Below are positions 20,499-29,626 of a DNA stretch of 35,005 nucleotides, piece after piece. This stretch comes from Chara braunii (lineage: Eukaryota > Streptophyta > Charophyceae > Charales > Characeae). The stretch's first letter is position 1. Each line of letters begins with the position of its first letter. The position numbers and the translations under genes are program-made. The notes below the pieces were generated by a model that worked only from the letters and a program-made list of their open reading frames with translations, made no database searches and was not told the origin of the DNA. The stretch lies in NCBI GenBank assembly GCA_003427395.1, contig BFEA01000263.1:1465062-1500066 (forward strand), in the 5' to 3' direction.

Positions 20499-20759
20499 GG
20501 TGAATGGTGCACAACAGGTGACTGTTCCACTCCTCACCTGACTGACTCTCTAAGGACCACAGGACCTTCTTCTAAGATCCAGCCAGGTTATCACAACTGA
20601 AGGTAGCTCTCGCCACCACTATCACTGAAACTTTACAGATCCCACTGCACCATGCACCAACGATCAATCCCACCTGGCTTTCTCTCTGGATTGGACCCTG
20701 TCAACTAGGGTCCCTAGCCTTTTCTACTGCTAAGGCTGTCACTACAGGACTTCACTGCA

Positions 20760-20828
20760 GATCAAGAGGCATTTAAGGAGATCCCCCATAACTCCTCAGG
20801 AATTCTTTAATGTTGCAAACAGGACGAC
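20760..20828 (-). promoter_or_regulatory. 69-base leader block shared with gypsy family B
   Basis: Aligned without gaps to 31979-32047, I count 60 of 69 identical bases. Both copies lie in the leader of their element, upstream of gag, in the same orientation. Sequence on either side does not match. A role in packaging, dimerisation or translation of the element RNA is possible but is inference. Confidence 0.6.
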
Positions 20829-21489
20829 GCGATCCGCAAGTCCTCTCAAAACTTAGACAGCCGGTTGTGCAGCCCACAACTCGGATTTTGGGCCACCTAT
20901 GCCACACTGAGCAGCCCGCCGGCTGTACCGGTCCTTGGGAGGGTTAGGCCTCCAGGACGTGTCAGTTGTCAGACATGGACAGTAGCTCTACTCAGCCCAT
21001 GTGGTTTGGTCAATACACGGAGTCCTATCACCTGGACATAAGTGACTCAATGCAAAAAGAAGAGACAGTCGGACTCAGCAAGTACCAAGGGGTGAGTGCA
21101 CATCCATAGGGCGAGGGGATAAGTTGAAGGCTCAGCGAGATTATACCAGCTCCAGCTTGGTCAAATTCGTGGTCAACGGCCTTGGTCAACGCCGGTCAAC
21201 TTGGTCAAACTTCCGGTCAAACGTCGCCGGTCAACTCGTCCGGTCAAATCTCTGGAGTTTGACTTTGAATGCCGACCTCCTGCTTCGCCAACCTTTCTCT
21301 CTCGCCCCCCCCTTCTCTCTTCTTCTTCACCCCCGGCTATGGCTTCTTCTCCCTTGCTCGTCTCTCCTTCCTCCTTACTTCATCTCTCTTCTTCTTCGTC
21401 ACTCACAAGGTCATCTCCTTCCTCAACTTGAGCTTGGCGGCTATGACCGCCACCTTTCTCCCTCAGCTGCAACAACAAATCTTGTATCA

Positions 21490-21494
<5 letters not shown>

Positions 21495-21544
<50 letters not shown>

Positions 21545-21545
21545 N

Positions 21546-21628
<83 letters not shown>
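21495..21628. repeat. (CT)n microsatellite in A3 leader, with one N
   Basis: About 66 CT units with a single N at 21545, where the assembler may have joined two ends; the true length is unknown. It sits at the same place in the element as the tract at 4941-5015. Confidence 0.95.
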
Positions 21629-21630
<2 letters not shown>

Positions 21631-22258
21631 CCCTTCTTCTTCGTCGTTCGTTGTCCTTTTCTCCTTGTTAACCCCCGGTCCTCTTAATCAGCGTAGTCTT
21701 CTTCAGCGGTCGTGGTCCTCCGCCTTCAGCGCAGTGGACTTCTTCGACGGCCCAGCAATGGAGAGCAACAACTTCGCACAGGGAACTGTGGCAATGGCAC
21801 GCAGCAACTTCGTGCAGGAACAGGCGCGCGGACTTCTACGGGCTGCCGCGCAGCGGCAATAGTGGGCGGCAACAGGAGCGCACCGGGCAGAGGCAGAGAC
21901 GGGTGACATCAACTTCGCGCGCAGTGGCAGCGGGCTGGTGTGCAGCAACAGACATCTAACGCGCGCACGGTAACGAGCAGCGTGCGGCAGCAAGTAGCGC
22001 ACAGCGAATCAGCGGTGCAAAACGAAGCGCGCAATCTTGCACCGGAGCGCGATCACAAACGACGTGCAACATCGGACGTCGACGGCTGACGTGGTTGCGC
22101 TTTTCTTCCTCCTGGCCCCGATCGGTCTCCTCCCTGTGGTGCGCAGGCAACTTCAGGATCTGACGGGGCGCTCTCTCTGGTCCTTGGTACGGATGCTAAT
22201 GACTACGATGATGATGTGGACGACGACGATGACGGCTACGGCGGAACAGCGGGAACCA

Positions 22259-22270
22259 GCTCCGATACCA
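22259..22270 (-). promoter_or_regulatory. Primer-binding site of A3
   Basis: The plus strand reads GCTCCGATACCA, one base different from the initiator-Met tRNA complement, one base from the LTR start. Confidence 0.88.
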
Positions 22271-22271
22271 A

Positions 22272-23208
22272 TTCAATCAGACTGGTCGACTCCGACCTTC
22301 AGCATGCATACGAACAGATGACGGTCAAGCTGGCAACTAGCGCCCACACAAAGCTCCGAGATAACAATGCCATGAACACAGTTCAGACTCAAACGTGTCT
22401 TTCGGCTATGGCAGCAACTTGTTCGTATACACACAACTCTCTCCCTGGATGTCCCGACACAACACAATACAACACTCTCACACACACACACACACGCTGA
22501 CACACTAACATACACCCAGCTAACACTACTACTCCTAACTTGTTGGTGTGGCGGCGATGGCCGCCTTCCTCCTACTACTACTAACTCGTTTGGCTATGGC
22601 CGACTTCTTCCTCTTAGCCCTCTTCGACAACGGGCACCTGCAGACCTCCTTTCACAAGACGCTCAGGCAGCACTTCCGCATGGCTCCAGGCAGAATGAAT
22701 GAATGACTTGACGCTGCATATTGATTTATACTTCGGATGGTCAAAGGTCTGCCTTTGGACCCTGGGCCCGGGGTGCACACAGTCCCACATGGTACTTGCT
22801 GACTTTACAGAGTGCGACCGGGACTGGGTACTGACTGGGCTGGGTTACACTGCCCACTTGCCCACTTGCCCACTTGCCTACGCACTGTATACTCACACTC
22901 CGAAAGCTCACTTCCGGATCTTCCGGAAGATTGCAGACTTGACCTTTCGGCACTGTAGCAGCTACGACCTTGACCTTTCGGCGCTGTAGCAGCTACGACC
23001 TCTACCATTGCTAGGACTCCTAACCTACAGACCTACGGTTCGAGACCCAACGACCAGACTACCTACAACAAGCGGACAGGCGACTCTCAAGACAGGCCGC
23101 GGGTTCAAACACACACAAGGCAACTGATACTGTACACGGGTAAGGGCGAGGTCTGGGGATCGAGCCCTGGGATCTGCATCTGCTACCGTAAAGGTGAAAA
23201 CCGTTTCA
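22272..23208 (-). repeat. Family A 5' LTR
   Basis: This 937-base repeat pairs with 5662-6600. Its left edge reads TTCAATCAG where the other copy has the canonical TG. The right edge is ACCGTTTCA; similarity ends exactly there (ATTGCACATGG follows, against CTCCCGCCGG after the other copy). A (CA)n run lies at about 22479-22496. Confidence 0.87.
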
Positions 23209-23471
23209 ATTGCACATGGATGACAGACAAATCAGTTTAGCATGAGGATGGAAGGCTTTGTGAGTGCATCCCCTGGGTGTGGACCTCGAGTCCCCAATGT
23301 CGTTTCTCCTTTTCAAAAAATTGAAAGAATTTCCCCTTATTCTCAGTTGGGGTCATTTACTATCGTCTCATTAATCTTAATTGCACACATTGAGGATGGA
23401 ATGCAGCTCCTTCTCCCTAACGAAAGGTTCTTAAAGGACTAATGTCCACACTTCCAATTGTTTCTTTGCTG

Positions 23472-23532
23472 GGTGGCTACAGCCTTGACAAGATTGGGGA
23501 GTTCGAAAGGGCAATTGCTGATTTCACAGCAG
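23472..23532 (+). CDS. Possible internal exon of a TPR-repeat protein
   Basis: The frame encodes GGYSLDKIGEFERAIADFTA, which fits the tetratricopeptide consensus (helix A ending in LG, then Tyr/Phe, Ala at position 20, Phe at 24, Ala at 27). TPR repeats form helical scaffolds for protein binding. The coding text ends in ACAGCAG and is followed at once by GTGAGT (23533-23538), a near-ideal 5' splice site. Upstream is a pyrimidine-rich stretch (TTGTTTCTTTG) that could precede an acceptor, but the exact 3' splice site is unclear. Only one exon is seen; the rest of the gene would lie in the flank, outside the window, or be lost. It could be a pseudo-exon. Confidence 0.4.
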
Positions 23533-24786
23533 GTGAGTTGACCCAAAACGCACGCTATATCAGTAACATCACACTCTGCAATGTGTACTGTATGCACTAT
23601 TATGAACAAAGCTACGCTCTTCATAGGGGAAGCGGGAGTTGCCACGTGGGCTGGAAGGGCAGAATAACAAGTGCAAGGCTTCAGGCCTCTGTGTAACCCG
23701 GTCCTAATTGAAGGTCGGGCGTGTCAAATGCTGCCAGGCCTCTGGGGAGGCTGGCGTGAAGCAGCTGCAGAGGCTGAGGCCCAGGTACTCAGTCCGGAAG
23801 GTTCTCAGACTGGGAAGAGCCCAGCCCCAGCCGGGCAGCCACGGCCTCCTGGAAGTAACAGCAGGAGAGGAGGCCGCAACATTAAATGTATTCGAACGTA
23901 TTGGCTGCCACCATGAGCCTTGCTCCAGTGCCACTTGCCAGACTAGTGCATTCAGGAAGGAGAAGGGGAGAAGCAGTGCGGCAGCTGCTCCGCTTGCGGG
24001 CAGCCTTAACTCCGCCAAGGAAGGAGGTGGCACTGTAGCTGGGCTGATCAGGGGAGAAGAACAGCGGTGGGAACAGGTGGATTTCCCTGGCAATGGTCAA
24101 AGAGCAGAGCACACCCTTGGTGGTCAGACTCTGCAGCATTGTTAGGCAGGAGGAGAAAGAAGTAGGCTGTGTATAGGGAGTGAGTAGGAGAGTGGGAAAG
24201 CTGTAGCTGATGAAGAAGGAAATTTTGATGGAAGAAATCGGGACGGCAAGAGTGCAAAGAACCGAGTCAAAATTCGCATAGAAAAGGCTTAGGGCCGTGG
24301 ATTTTGATACGAGTCCAGAATCAGGGCTCAAAAGTCGTGTGTTCTTCCCAAGGAAGGGCTCAAAAAGTCCATGTGTCAATATGTGACAATATATACCGGA
24401 TCAAGAGTCAAATGAGAGACCCAGTGCCTGTTAGAACGAGTTCTTCACCTCAGGAAACTCAAGAGTCAAGCCCAACTCGGGCAAAGCAGTCAAAGAGTCA
24501 GAAATTTCTCAGGACAACTGATCTGATGCACATCAAAGGCTGTTTCCAATGTTTGAGAAGTTTCCAAGGCCCTCCGGGCCCAGGCACGATGGCAAATTTG
24601 GACCGTCTAACACTGAGAAATCTCAGCCACACAAGGAGGCGAAGTTGGGGCAGGCACAGTGACTCGAAGCTACAAAAGAATGGCTTGCCCCAGTCCATGC
24701 ACTCATTCTGCCTTGTGCTGCTGGAGGCTGGAGACTGGAGGCTGGAGCGCTGCTCCACATAGTGCTAGAGGAGGCAGGGGAAGCTG

Positions 24787-24855
24787 GTGCAGCAGTGGAG
24801 AGAGAGCATCAGCAGCAGAGGGGAGAGAGAGCATCAGCAGCAGAGGGGGGAGAGA
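24787..24855. repeat. Short tandem repeat, unit about 26 bp (GAGAGAGCATCAGCAGCAGAGG)
   Basis: Two near-identical units start near 24801 and 24827, with a partial copy before them. Next to it (24720-24748) CTGGAGGCTGGAGACTGGAGG is a second small repeat. Confidence 0.7.
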
Positions 24856-25645
24856 GACATAAGCAGAGCAGGCGCGCTCAGCGCCATAGCTTGTAGTTTG
24901 GAGAGAAGGTGAGGTTGCAGGTGTCATGATCTGCGCTGAGAGAGAGGTGAGAGGCTTACCTGACTTGCCTGTTGCTGCTCGTGTTGATGAGATGGCGCCT
25001 TGCTCCTGAAGTTTGGTGTTGATGAATGCCAACCTCCATAGCTGAGCTCTGTGCTGCAGGTTGGGACTGCCTGTGGAAGGGGACTGCCACAGAGAGACTT
25101 CAGCAACCGATTGCTGAGATGACGAGTTGAGTGGGAGTGATCCTGAAGTAGAAGCGGGATTTGAAGAGCCGGACAGTTGTACTGATTATTCTTTTTTTTT
25201 TTTCTTTTTTTTTAAGAAATCAGAACCTCATGGTTCTGGCGCCTGCCATTCTGGGGAGCGACAGTCCAGTTCCTATTGCCCCGGCAAGTCAATTATGGAA
25301 TACATTGGAGACTCACGCACGCTCCTCTCCATTATGGCTGGGAGGCCCGAGTGGACGGCATTGATTACTTCCCTGTGGAAGGATGTACCCCCCCTCACCC
25401 CTGTTCCCTGCACTACTTATTCTGGTTGGCCCTTGCTGATCCGTTTGGCCACAGTCCTGCTCCTCTCAGCTGTAAGGCTGTCGGGTGTTATGCTAGAGCG
25501 GGCTGGGGCCCTTGCGGCCTTTTTGGAATTCCGGAATCTTAAACCATACTTATCCTGAATCTGTCTGAAGCCTGAACTTTTGTCTATCTATCCTCGGTTT
25601 GTCTTAACCACACTTGCCTTGGCTCTGTCTAGACTCTAAACCATA

Positions 25646-25785
25646 GTTGCGGCGCACCAGTGTGCAGTGCGGTGCGGTGTGGTGCGCATTGCGCTGTGCG
25701 CTCGAATGGCAGCTCACGCACTGTGCGCCGTGCGCAGTACGGTCCGCTGTGCGCGGTGCGCATGCTGAGGGAGGTGCGCCCTGTG
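25646..25785. repeat. Degenerate GTGCGC-rich array at the edge of element B
   Basis: TGCG(C/G) words recur at short irregular spacing (for example GTGCGGTGCGGTGTGGTGCGC and CTGTGCGCCGTGCGC). The array stops where the B LTR starts. The first bases after the other LTR (TGTGCGCC, 33827-33834) look like its continuation, so B probably inserted into this array. Confidence 0.65.
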
Positions 25786-26686
25786 TGCAAGGACAATGAA
25801 CAGAAGCGAGATGACAATATTCAGATTGCACGATCACATTGAAAGCCAAATCGTAACACAGTGTTCAGAAAGCAGCATTGCACCAATATAACACCAACGG
25901 AAAATCGTAGCACTGAAAGTCAATGTCAATGAGAGCTTGCTCTTGCCACCACCAACATATGTATCCAGTCTCTATCTCCCTACTTGGCGCTCGGCGCCCA
26001 GCCTACTTCCTACACAGCTACTACTAGCCTACTAATTGACAATGCAACTGTTGACGTCAGCAGCACCCGAAGTACGTGAAGATGCCGCCCATGCAGAACC
26101 ATCGCCAATACCAGGTATGCGCCCTCACATCATCATCGTCATCATCATCCTTCTCTCTCTCCCTTGACTCTCTCCCACGTCTTCCTTTGTTGTACACCCG
26201 AAGTCCACCCCTGCGCCTCACTGTACATCCAAGCCCTGCCAGCTATGGACGCTGGGCTATGGCGCTGCCCTCACTCAGCGCCCTGCTCCCTGCATGACCG
26301 CACGTGCCTGCACCTCGCCGCTCAGCGCTAGCAGCAGCCCACGAGATTCAGCTCCAGCAGCGCTGCCGCCAGCATGCGAGTGCCCGAATGCCCGGCCAGG
26401 CAGCGAGCTCTTTCCTATATGGAAAGAGCCTGCCTCATTCGGCAGCCTGGCTGGACTGGCCTGGGCCCAGAAGCTTCCGGTAGGCCCCAAGATGCTGCAC
26501 CTCTGGTGCAGCTACTGGGCCTCATTCGGTTGGGCCTCCCAACTGTCTGTGTAAGAGGCTGTGAATCTCGCCCAGGGCCTGTGCTTTCGGAAAGGCCTAG
26601 AAGGCCTGGGAATTTCCATGCTGCTTAGGGCGGGCACATTTGCTGCAGGGGGCCCCTTAGGCCTCTCGAGGACCCATATCCTCGCA
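25786..26686 (-). repeat. Element B 3' LTR (901 bp)
   Basis: It begins TGCAAGGACAATGAAC and ends CTCGCA, directly against the PPT. It contains a (CAT)n-like stretch (about 26126-26148). Compared with the 5' LTR it lacks 106 bases (33660-33765 there), with CT at both breakpoints, and lacks the 95-base duplication found around an N. Confidence 0.92.
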
Positions 26687-26698
26687 TTCCCTCCTCCT
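26687..26698 (-). promoter_or_regulatory. Polypurine tract of element B
   Basis: The element strand reads AGGAGGAGGGAA (plus strand TTCCCTCCTCCT) immediately inside the 3' LTR, the classic position and composition of the plus-strand primer. Confidence 0.9.
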
Positions 26699-26726
26699 GT
26701 ACTTCGATAGTCCTCTGGGAAGTTTT

Positions 26727-28056
26727 CTATTCTGCAGGCATCTTCCCTTTAAGATCTCTTTCATAGCCTGCAATGACTTGAGGTGCAGTTCTCATGAGTT
26801 CTTCTCTGGTGAACCACCGATCTTCGTTGGGGTCCAGATGATGTCTGAATCTGACCCGGTACTGCATTTTCGGCTTAGGAGGGCGGTCGAGGAACTGGCA
26901 TCAAATGATGCTCCATGATCTGGTCTATGTCCACTTCGCCATCCATGGTTGGGGGCAGCATTGATCTCCTGGAGGGAAACTGATCTGTGGCAGCGAAAGG
27001 TGCCAGCTTGGATGCATGGAAAACAGGGTAAGTATGCAAGTGTGGAGGAACGCGAATCACGTATGAAGGCCCATCCGGTTGATCCCCTACAATTTCTAAG
27101 ATCTCCCAGGGCCCAAAGTACTGTGGCATCAGTTTTCGTGAAATCCCCATCTCCTGACCAAGTTCAGATGACGTTACCCAGACTTTATCACCTACTTGAA
27201 AGTTAGAGGGTCGTCTATGTTTATTCTCAGATGCGATCATAGCATCCTGAGACTTCCTAATATGTTCAACGGCCTGCTGCAGCATCTGTTCATACTTGAC
27301 AACAAATTCTATGCTGCTAGGTGCTGCAGTGGGTTGCCTTTCTGGTAGCAGAAAGTCAAGTGCACTTCTGGGCTTTCAACCAAGATGCAGCTGGTTGGGA
27401 GTCGTACCAGTTGTATTGTGCACAGCATTGTTGTACAGGCTGGCGACGAGAGGTAACTTCTCGTCCCAGTCATCCTGACTTGGCTTAATATAATGCCGAA
27501 GCAGGTGTTGTACTACCCGGTTCATCTGTTCTGCCTGGCCATTTGACTCAGGGTGATTCCCTGACGTTATTTGGAGCTTGGTACCCATCTGTTCAGCTGT
27601 CATTTGCCACAGTTTGCTGGTAAACCTTACATCCCTGTCGCTTACTATCGACGTAGGTAGTCCAAAATCCCTGACCCAGTTATCCAGAAACAGTTTGATG
27701 ACATAGTCGGTTTTAGCAGTTTCTGGCATAGCGATAAGTCTTGCATACTTAGAAAAGCGGTCCACTATCACGAAGATGTGCCGTTTTCCAGACCTGCTGG
27801 TCACAAGGGTATCCATGAAATCCATTGACACACTCTGACCAGGACCTTCAGGAATCGGCAAGGGCTTGATGAGCCCAAGTGGAGCGTGAGTCCTGGGTTT
27901 GTCCCTTTGGCAAACCTTGTAGGTTTCAACGTACCTTTTTGCATCTTGCATCATAGTGGGCCACCAGAACTTCTGCACTAGATTAGCTGAAGTCTTTTTA
28001 TAACCAAAATGACCAGTTGCATCATGACATTCCCCTTGGTGCGACTGAACTCGCAT
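26727..28056 (-). pseudogene. Element B integrase with C-terminal chromodomain
   Basis: Minus strand. The frame 27376-28056 holds an HHCC-like finger ([10 protein letters not shown], then VCQRDK; the first Cys is replaced, ETYKVC) and a DD35E core: SMDFMDT (Asp ~79), SDRDVRFTS (Asp ~140) and GQAEQMNR (Glu ~176), with 35 residues between the last two. After a frameshift, 26875-27285 gives the C-terminal domain (VGDKVWV, PPHLHTYPVFHASKL). A second shift near 26880 leads to a chromodomain-like end (QYRVRFRHHLDPNEDRWFTR, ELMRTAPQVIAGYERDLKG) and a TAG at 26727-26729. The product would insert cDNA into chromatin. The catalytic triad is intact, but the finger is damaged and the frame broken twice. 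Confidence 0.88.
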
Positions 28057-28700
28057 TTCTCCAAGTTAACCTTGTACTGGTGTTGTCTTAGGAGACCTAG
28101 CACTATTTTCAAGTGCTCAACGTGCTCCTCTACAGTCCTACTAAAGATAAGAATATCGTCGAGGTACACGACGATAAACTTGTCTAAGTAATCATGAAAT
28201 ATCATGTTCATCGCATGCTGCAACGTACCAGGTGCATTGCATAGGCCAAAGGGCATCACCACAAACTCGTACAGGCCGTACCTGGTCTGAAATGCGGTTT
28301 TGTGCTGGTCCTCAGGTCTAATGGCAATTTGATGGTATTCGGACTTCAGATATATCTTGGTGAAGTACCGGCATCCCTGCACTCTATCCAAGAGGTCGTC
28401 GATGCGGGGTAGGGGCTCCTCGTTCTTAACGGTGATGGCATTGAGGCCCTTGTAGTCAATGCACATCCTCAGGGTACCTCCCTTCTTTGGGACAAATAAG
28501 ACTGGCGCACCGTAAGGGGAGGTACTAGGCCGAATCCATCCCTTTTTTGTGAGCTCCTTGAGCTAGCGGCTGAGCTCATCCAACTCCGCAGGAGACATCC
28601 TATAGATTCGTCCTCTAGGTGCCTTACTACCTAGGACAACCTCTATTGCATGGACCACCTCCCTTTCTACCACGCCTATGGGCTCCTAAAAAAGGTCTGA
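28030..28700 (-). pseudogene. Element B RT, motif A Asp changed, RNase H missing
   Basis: Minus-strand RT shows the YRMSP-type linker (about 28595), a TAG in the following helix (about 28565), [41 protein letters not shown], motif A as [32 protein letters not shown] and YLDDIL (DD at 28155-28160). In motif A the catalytic Asp is Tyr (codon 28350-28352, TAT where GAT is expected). After CEFSRTK (about 28040) the sequence jumps, within a codon or so, to the integrase finger [11 protein letters not shown]. The RT thumb, connection and all of RNase H are missing, roughly 1.2 kb by comparison with the usual domain order. Confidence 0.87.
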
Positions 28701-28720
28701 ATATGTTGCGACGACTGATT

Positions 28721-29626
28721 CTATCTCTGGGGTGTTTTAACGACCTCCCCTTTCTCAGAGACAAATACTAGATACATGCCCTCCTTGCGATTCTGCTTGT
28801 AGTAGTTATAGAAAGAGGAAGCACACATGCAGCCGTAGTTCTCCACTAGACTGCTAGCCTTATACTTCTGCAGTCTAACGGTCCTACCGTTTGGCAACTT
28901 GCGTATCAACACCGTCCTATCCCAATCAAACTGAGGTTGCGCGACCTCGAGGTAGTACATGCCTAGTAGCATATCGAAGGGCAGTTCGTCGCTAATGGGG
29001 AATGAAATTTTATGTCTCACTTCCCCTCCTCCATAAGAGAAGGAACAGACTACGTCCTTGACATAGTCTTTAACTACCATTTGGTGCTTGTTGGCTAGCG
29101 TAGAAGCTACAGTTTTGTTAAGCCGCTGCACTTGGTCCCCTAAGCGCAGTCTATCCACACAAGCACGACTGATGAAGTTTCGTGTAGAGCCTATTTCTGC
29201 GAAGGCGCCAACTTTGCGGCCACCTACATCAACCTTTACCCTGAAATGTTCACCCTTTGGACCTTTACTGATCATCGCCGAGGAGTCTCTGGGGTCCTTC
29301 CCTGACCACTCAGTCTCTAACTCCTCTAAGGCCTCAGACACATCTCTCGAACAGAGCGTCGGTGGGTCTGAATGTGTCTGCGGGGAGATATGTGGGTCAC
29401 TAGCCCTGGCCAATGCCTGAAGTGGGGAAGGCAACGTTACCACTTCAGTGCGAGTAAGAGCGGCTAAAACTCCTAATGGCCCGAGGTGTTTCTCTGCGAA
29501 GCGCTCGCAGAAGCACCGCCAGGGTTCGAAGATAGTCCTACCATTGTTGGAGAGGCTACCCTCGTTAGGACTTTCTTGCCTCGGCACGCTCGGGACGTGT
29601 GGCCATAGTTGCCACAGTTCATGCAC
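28721..29626 (-). pseudogene. Element B aspartic protease region, active-site Asp replaced
   Basis: A 301-codon open frame. Its N-terminal part (about residues 1-100) is Pro/Ser-rich linker; the first residues read the zinc-knuckle DNA out of frame. The retropepsin-like domain spans about residues 126-245: GEHFRVKVDVGG, then GAFAEIGSTRNFIS where a D(S/T)GA motif is expected, then DELPFDMLLGMYYLE, the usual end of gypsy protease. The catalytic Asp reads Glu, which should abolish cleavage. The domain would cut the Gag-Pol polyprotein. Family assignment rests on the STRNFIS and LPFDMLLGM signatures. Confidence 0.8.

Larger units (their letters stand above)
20499..22258 (-). other. A3 leader with shared block and hairpin
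   Basis: It corresponds to the A1 leader. It holds the conserved hairpin (20693-20699 with 20707-20713), the 69-base block shared with element B (20760-20828), and a (CT)n run. No coding region is supported; the plus-strand Leu/Ser frames come from the CT run. Confidence 0.6.
5662..23208 (-). mobile_element. Ty3/gypsy element A2/A3, complete outline but split by an 8.2 kb insertion
   Basis: The outline on the minus strand is: 5' LTR 22272-23208, PBS 22259-22270, leader, gag, protease and RT N-terminal half (17419 onward), then an interruption at 9206-17418, then RT C-terminal half, RNase H, integrase and chromodomain (6639-9205), PPT and 3' LTR 5662-6600. The right half of RT stops after IEVHP at 17419 and the left half starts at DQYK (9205). 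Together they make a normal RT order with only about 4 bases missing. Without the insertion the element would be about 9.3 kb. Frameshifts and stops make it non-autonomous. Confidence 0.8.
23209..25785. other. Flank between two gypsy insertions, mostly unassigned
   Basis: Apart from a possible TPR exon, I see no supportable gene in these 2.6 kb. Frames such as 23708-24145 (plus) and 23882-24379 (minus) overlap each other and have no recognisable motif. The part at 24290-24520 is rich in AGTC words (GAGTC, AAGTC). A T-rich run lies at 25190-25214. The right end is a GTGCGC-rich array. Confidence 0.4.

Noticed and set aside
23704-24379. Overlapping frames of 129-165 residues on both strands
   Set aside because: There are no motifs, they overlap on opposite strands, and no splice or start signal favours one.
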